Made by a program: the position numbers and the translations under genes
Shown here: piece by piece, positions 43,135 through 44,917 of the stretch
Layout: each line of letters begins with the position of its first letter
Position numbering within the stretch: the stretch's first letter is position 1
Source of the DNA: Gammaproteobacteria bacterium
Lineage (GTDB): Bacteria > Pseudomonadota > Gammaproteobacteria > Pseudomonadales > Pseudohongiellaceae
NCBI GenBank assembly: GCA_029245395.1
Contig: JAQWPL010000001.1
Location: forward strand, 1 to 44,917
Reading direction: 5' to 3'
Length of the DNA stretch: 44,917 bases
The notes under the pieces: model-generated
Seen by the model: only the letters and a program-made list of their open reading frames with translations
The model's database searches: none
Told to the model about the DNA's origin: nothing

Positions 43135-43935
43135 TTATACAAAAAACAAAAATAAAACCGCTCCCAGAATAAGCCGGTAAATAACAAAAGGCATGAAGCC
43201 AAGATTTTTGATTGTAGTGAGAAAAAAATGAATGCTACCGAATGCGATAAGACCTGCAACACTCATGGCATAGGCAAGCTCCCCCCAATTAACGACCGGC
43301 TGTTGCAATAAATCCAGGAATAAAAGTAATCCAGCACCAGCTATCACAGGAATGGAAAGCAGAAACGAAAATCTGGAACTGCTCTCTCTGTCCAGATTGC
43401 AAAATAAAGCGGCAGTCATGGTTATACCTGATCGGGAGGTTCCGGGCACCAGTGCCATAATTTGAGCAAGGCCAATGAATAAAGCAGTTTTCCATGTCAT
43501 GTGTTTAAACGAGTTATGTCCGGTTGATTTCCAATCTGCCGACCAGAGCAATGCCCCGAATATAATGGTCGCAGCAGCAATAACCCATGTTGTTCTGAGA
43601 TATTCATCAACAAAATCCTTCGCCAGAAAGCCAACAATAATTACAGGTATGGTTGCTATCAGTAATTGCCAGCCAAGCCTGCTTGAATCATTTGCACCTC
43701 TTCCAATTAACTGTCCTATACAGCCAGAAAAGATGGCAACTATGTCGCGACGAAAATACAGGATGACAGCTAACAGAGTGCCAAGATGAACAGCTACATC
43801 AAACCCTAATCCCTGATCTTCCCATCCAAACAATGCTGACGGTAAAATCAGGTGAGCGGAACTGGAAACGGGTAAAAATTCAGTTAAGCCCTGAATAAAC
43901 GCTAATAGTGTTGCTCTGATTACATCAAAATCCAT
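43135..43935 (-). CDS. uppP: Undecaprenyl-diphosphatase UppP (BacA)
   Basis: The 266-residue membrane protein has the BacA motifs AFIQGLTEFLPVSSSAHLIL and LVPGTSRSGITMTAAL, and multiple transmembrane segments. It recycles the C55-PP lipid carrier for peptidoglycan synthesis and gives bacitracin resistance. ATG 43935 is preferred; a GTG at 43941 overlaps the tsaB stop, so the two are translationally coupled. Confidence 0.95.
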   Translation of the reverse strand: MDFDVIRATLLAFIQGLTEFLPVSSSAHLILPSALFGWEDQGLGFDVAVHLGTLLAVILYFRRDIVAIFSGCIGQLIGRGANDSSRLGWQLLIATIPVIIVGFLAKDFVDEYLRTTWVIAAATIIFGALLWSADWKSTGHNSFKHMTWKTALFIGLAQIMALVPGTSRSGITMTAALFCNLDRESSSRFSFLLSIPVIAGAGLLLFLDLLQQPVVNWGELAYAMSVAGLIAFGSIHFFLTTIKNLGFMPFVIYRLILGAVLFLFFV

Positions 43936-43937
43936 GT

Positions 43938-44624
43938 TCACTTCACTGAAACCTTAGCAACATTATCCCTGAGATATACAGGGCTGACTTCTTCCGGTTG
44001 CTTTACCAACCCTTGCAGGAAATACTCAACCGCTAGCTCAGCCATTGTGCCGGCCCTTGGATAGATTGAAAGTATTTTGTCAGACAATATTTCCTTGTAA
44101 ACCTCTGGCATTCTGTTCAAAAATTCAAGCCCACTCCCTACGCCGATCAAGGAAACAGGGTTACCTGAAACGCAGGGTGGCAAATCTTCTGGTTTACAAA
44201 GACCTTCATTACCAATCAGAGAGACTCTTTTACCCTCAACAGAGTAGATGCCCCAATACACCTCGTTTATACGGGCATCAAGTGTACTAAATACAATATC
44301 AATTTCAGATTTACCCACCTGCAAGGCCATGGAAGCCAAAGAGGATATTGGCACTACCGGAATATTGGCGCCAAAGGCAATGCCCTGAGTCACACCAGCG
44401 GCAATCCTGAGCCCTGTAAACGATCCAGGTCCTTGTCCGTAGGCAACTGCATCAAGGTCTGAATATACAAGCGCCTGGTCATTCATGAGATCGTCAATCA
44501 TGGACAACAACCTATCGGCATGCTGTCTGGGAATAATCTCGAAACGCTCAATGATAATTCCATCACGATTCAGAGCGCATGAACAGGCTTGTGTAGATGT
44601 ATCTATAGCAAGGATTATTGGCAT
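43938..44624 (-). CDS. tsaB: tRNA N6-threonylcarbamoyladenosine biosynthesis protein TsaB
   Basis: The 228-residue protein starts MPIILAIDTSTQACSCAL and has YGQGPGSFTGLRIAAGVTQGIAFG, the signature of TsaB (YeaZ). TsaB scaffolds TsaD and TsaE in the t6A modification of ANN-decoding tRNAs. It is followed by uppP on the same strand; a terminator of the upstream gene lies at 44641-44670. Confidence 0.96.
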   Translation of the reverse strand: MPIILAIDTSTQACSCALNRDGIIIERFEIIPRQHADRLLSMIDDLMNDQALVYSDLDAVAYGQGPGSFTGLRIAAGVTQGIAFGANIPVVPISSLASMALQVGKSEIDIVFSTLDARINEVYWGIYSVEGKRVSLIGNEGLCKPEDLPPCVSGNPVSLIGVGSGLEFLNRMPEVYKEILSDKILSIYPRAGTMAELAVEYFLQGLVKQPEEVSPVYLRDNVAKVSVK

Positions 44625-44640
44625 CTTTCATTCTGCATAA

Positions 44641-44670
44641 AAAAAATCCTCCACAGTGGTCTGTGGAGGA
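44641..44670 (-). terminator. Rho-independent terminator after the Lys-rich gene
   Basis: TCCTCCACA and TGTGGAGGA (44647-44670) form a 9-bp stem with a six-base loop. On the minus strand seven T residues follow. It ends the transcript of the gene at 44756 and precedes tsaB. Confidence 0.93.
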
Positions 44671-44755
44671 TTAATTATTGCTGAATCAACAGGTTGGATG
44701 GTCCAGACCAGTGATTCATGTTGTCATGGAGTTACCAGAGGTAATTCCGTACAAC

Positions 44756-44917
44756 CTAACGTTTCCTTCTAGCAGGCTTTTTCTTAGCCTTCTTTTTAGC
44801 CTTCTTCTTCGCAGGCCGTTTCTTAGCCTTCTTCTTAGCGGCTTTCTTTTTCGCCTTCTTCTTCGCAGGCCGCTTCTTAGCTTTCTTCTTGGCTACTTTC
44901 CTCTTAGCCTTCTTCTT
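44756..44917 (-). CDS. C-terminus of a Lys/Ala/Pro-rich protein (partial)
   Basis: The minus-strand frame gives 53 residues, almost only Lys, Ala, Arg and Pro, ending PARRKR and TAG at 44758-44756. A unit of about 18 residues built on KKKAKKRPAKKKAKKKA occurs twice. Such tails occur in histone H1-like/AlgP proteins, in some topoisomerase I C-termini and in HU variants, and bind DNA or RNA by charge. The N-terminal domain is outside the window, so the family cannot be chosen. The gene starts beyond 44917. Confidence 0.85.
   Translation of the reverse strand, partial: KKKAKRKVAKKKAKKRPAKKKAKKKAAKKKAKKRPAKKKAKKKAKKKPARRKR

Noticed and set aside
43119-43262. Upstream extension of the GST gene
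   Set aside because: It adds 48 residues with a hydrophobic run that is not part of GST; MKLYHFP is the normal first strand.

Overview
The window looks like chromosomal DNA of a gammaproteobacterium, probably marine and free-living. This rests on the housekeeping block rnd-recR-ebfC-dnaX followed by an SRP RNA, a long 1300-residue HrpA, the YcgL/YcgN pair, uppP-tsaB, and an accessory region with a TonB receptor, a DUF1592 protein and aromatic-catabolism enzymes. The species cannot be named from sequence alone. No tRNA, rRNA, CRISPR array or prophage was seen.

Left part (1-15100). The window opens in the last 43 codons of an IS3-family transposase whose end truncates an mlaA/vacJ gene. Then come hrpA, a decayed spot where the C-terminal end of an RND pump faces a PspF tail remnant, and a tight minus-strand housekeeping run: membrane protein, ycgN, ycgL, rnd, recR, ebfC, dnaX, SRP RNA. 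dnaX carries an in-frame A AAA AAG heptamer followed in the -1 frame by GGG TGA, the arrangement used by E. coli to make the gamma subunit. A TraB/GumN-family protein follows. Next is a complete 1229-bp IS3-family element lying between the N-terminal part of an HlyD-type exporter subunit and the C-terminal tail of an ABC exporter, which looks like an IS-associated deletion of a peptide-export operon.

Middle part (15100-34250). This is an accessory catabolic region. It has a DUF6152 protein plus a hydroxycinnamoyl-CoA hydratase-lyase, a YtcJ-like amidohydrolase, a ChrR-like cupin with a Trp-to-stop change near its start, a sulfotransferase, a two-subunit molybdenum hydroxylase with an AmpG-like permease, a fumarylpyruvate-hydrolase-like enzyme and malonyl-CoA decarboxylase. 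A group of four secreted proteins follows, in which a DUF6152 domain and a second uncharacterised domain occur both separately and fused. A VOC protein, a TonB-dependent receptor, an alpha/beta hydrolase and WrbA complete it.

Right part (34250-44917). It holds a DUF1592-family protein with two CxxCH motifs, an isopropylmalate/homocitrate-synthase-like enzyme, a MetE C-terminal-like methyltransferase, an IclR regulator with an O-methyltransferase divergent from DUF3237 and VOC genes, a glutathione transferase, then housekeeping uppP and tsaB, and the lysine-rich C-terminus of an unidentified protein at the edge.

Together the accessory genes fit uptake (TonB receptor, permease), periplasmic handling (secreted proteins, Mo-hydroxylase) and cytoplasmic breakdown (CoA lyase, FAH hydrolase, VOC, GST, quinone reductase) of aromatic or similar plant- or algal-derived compounds. 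The substrate is not shown by the sequence. Also recurrent are short 8-19 bp tandem repeats in intergenic gaps, and several clearly broken genes.
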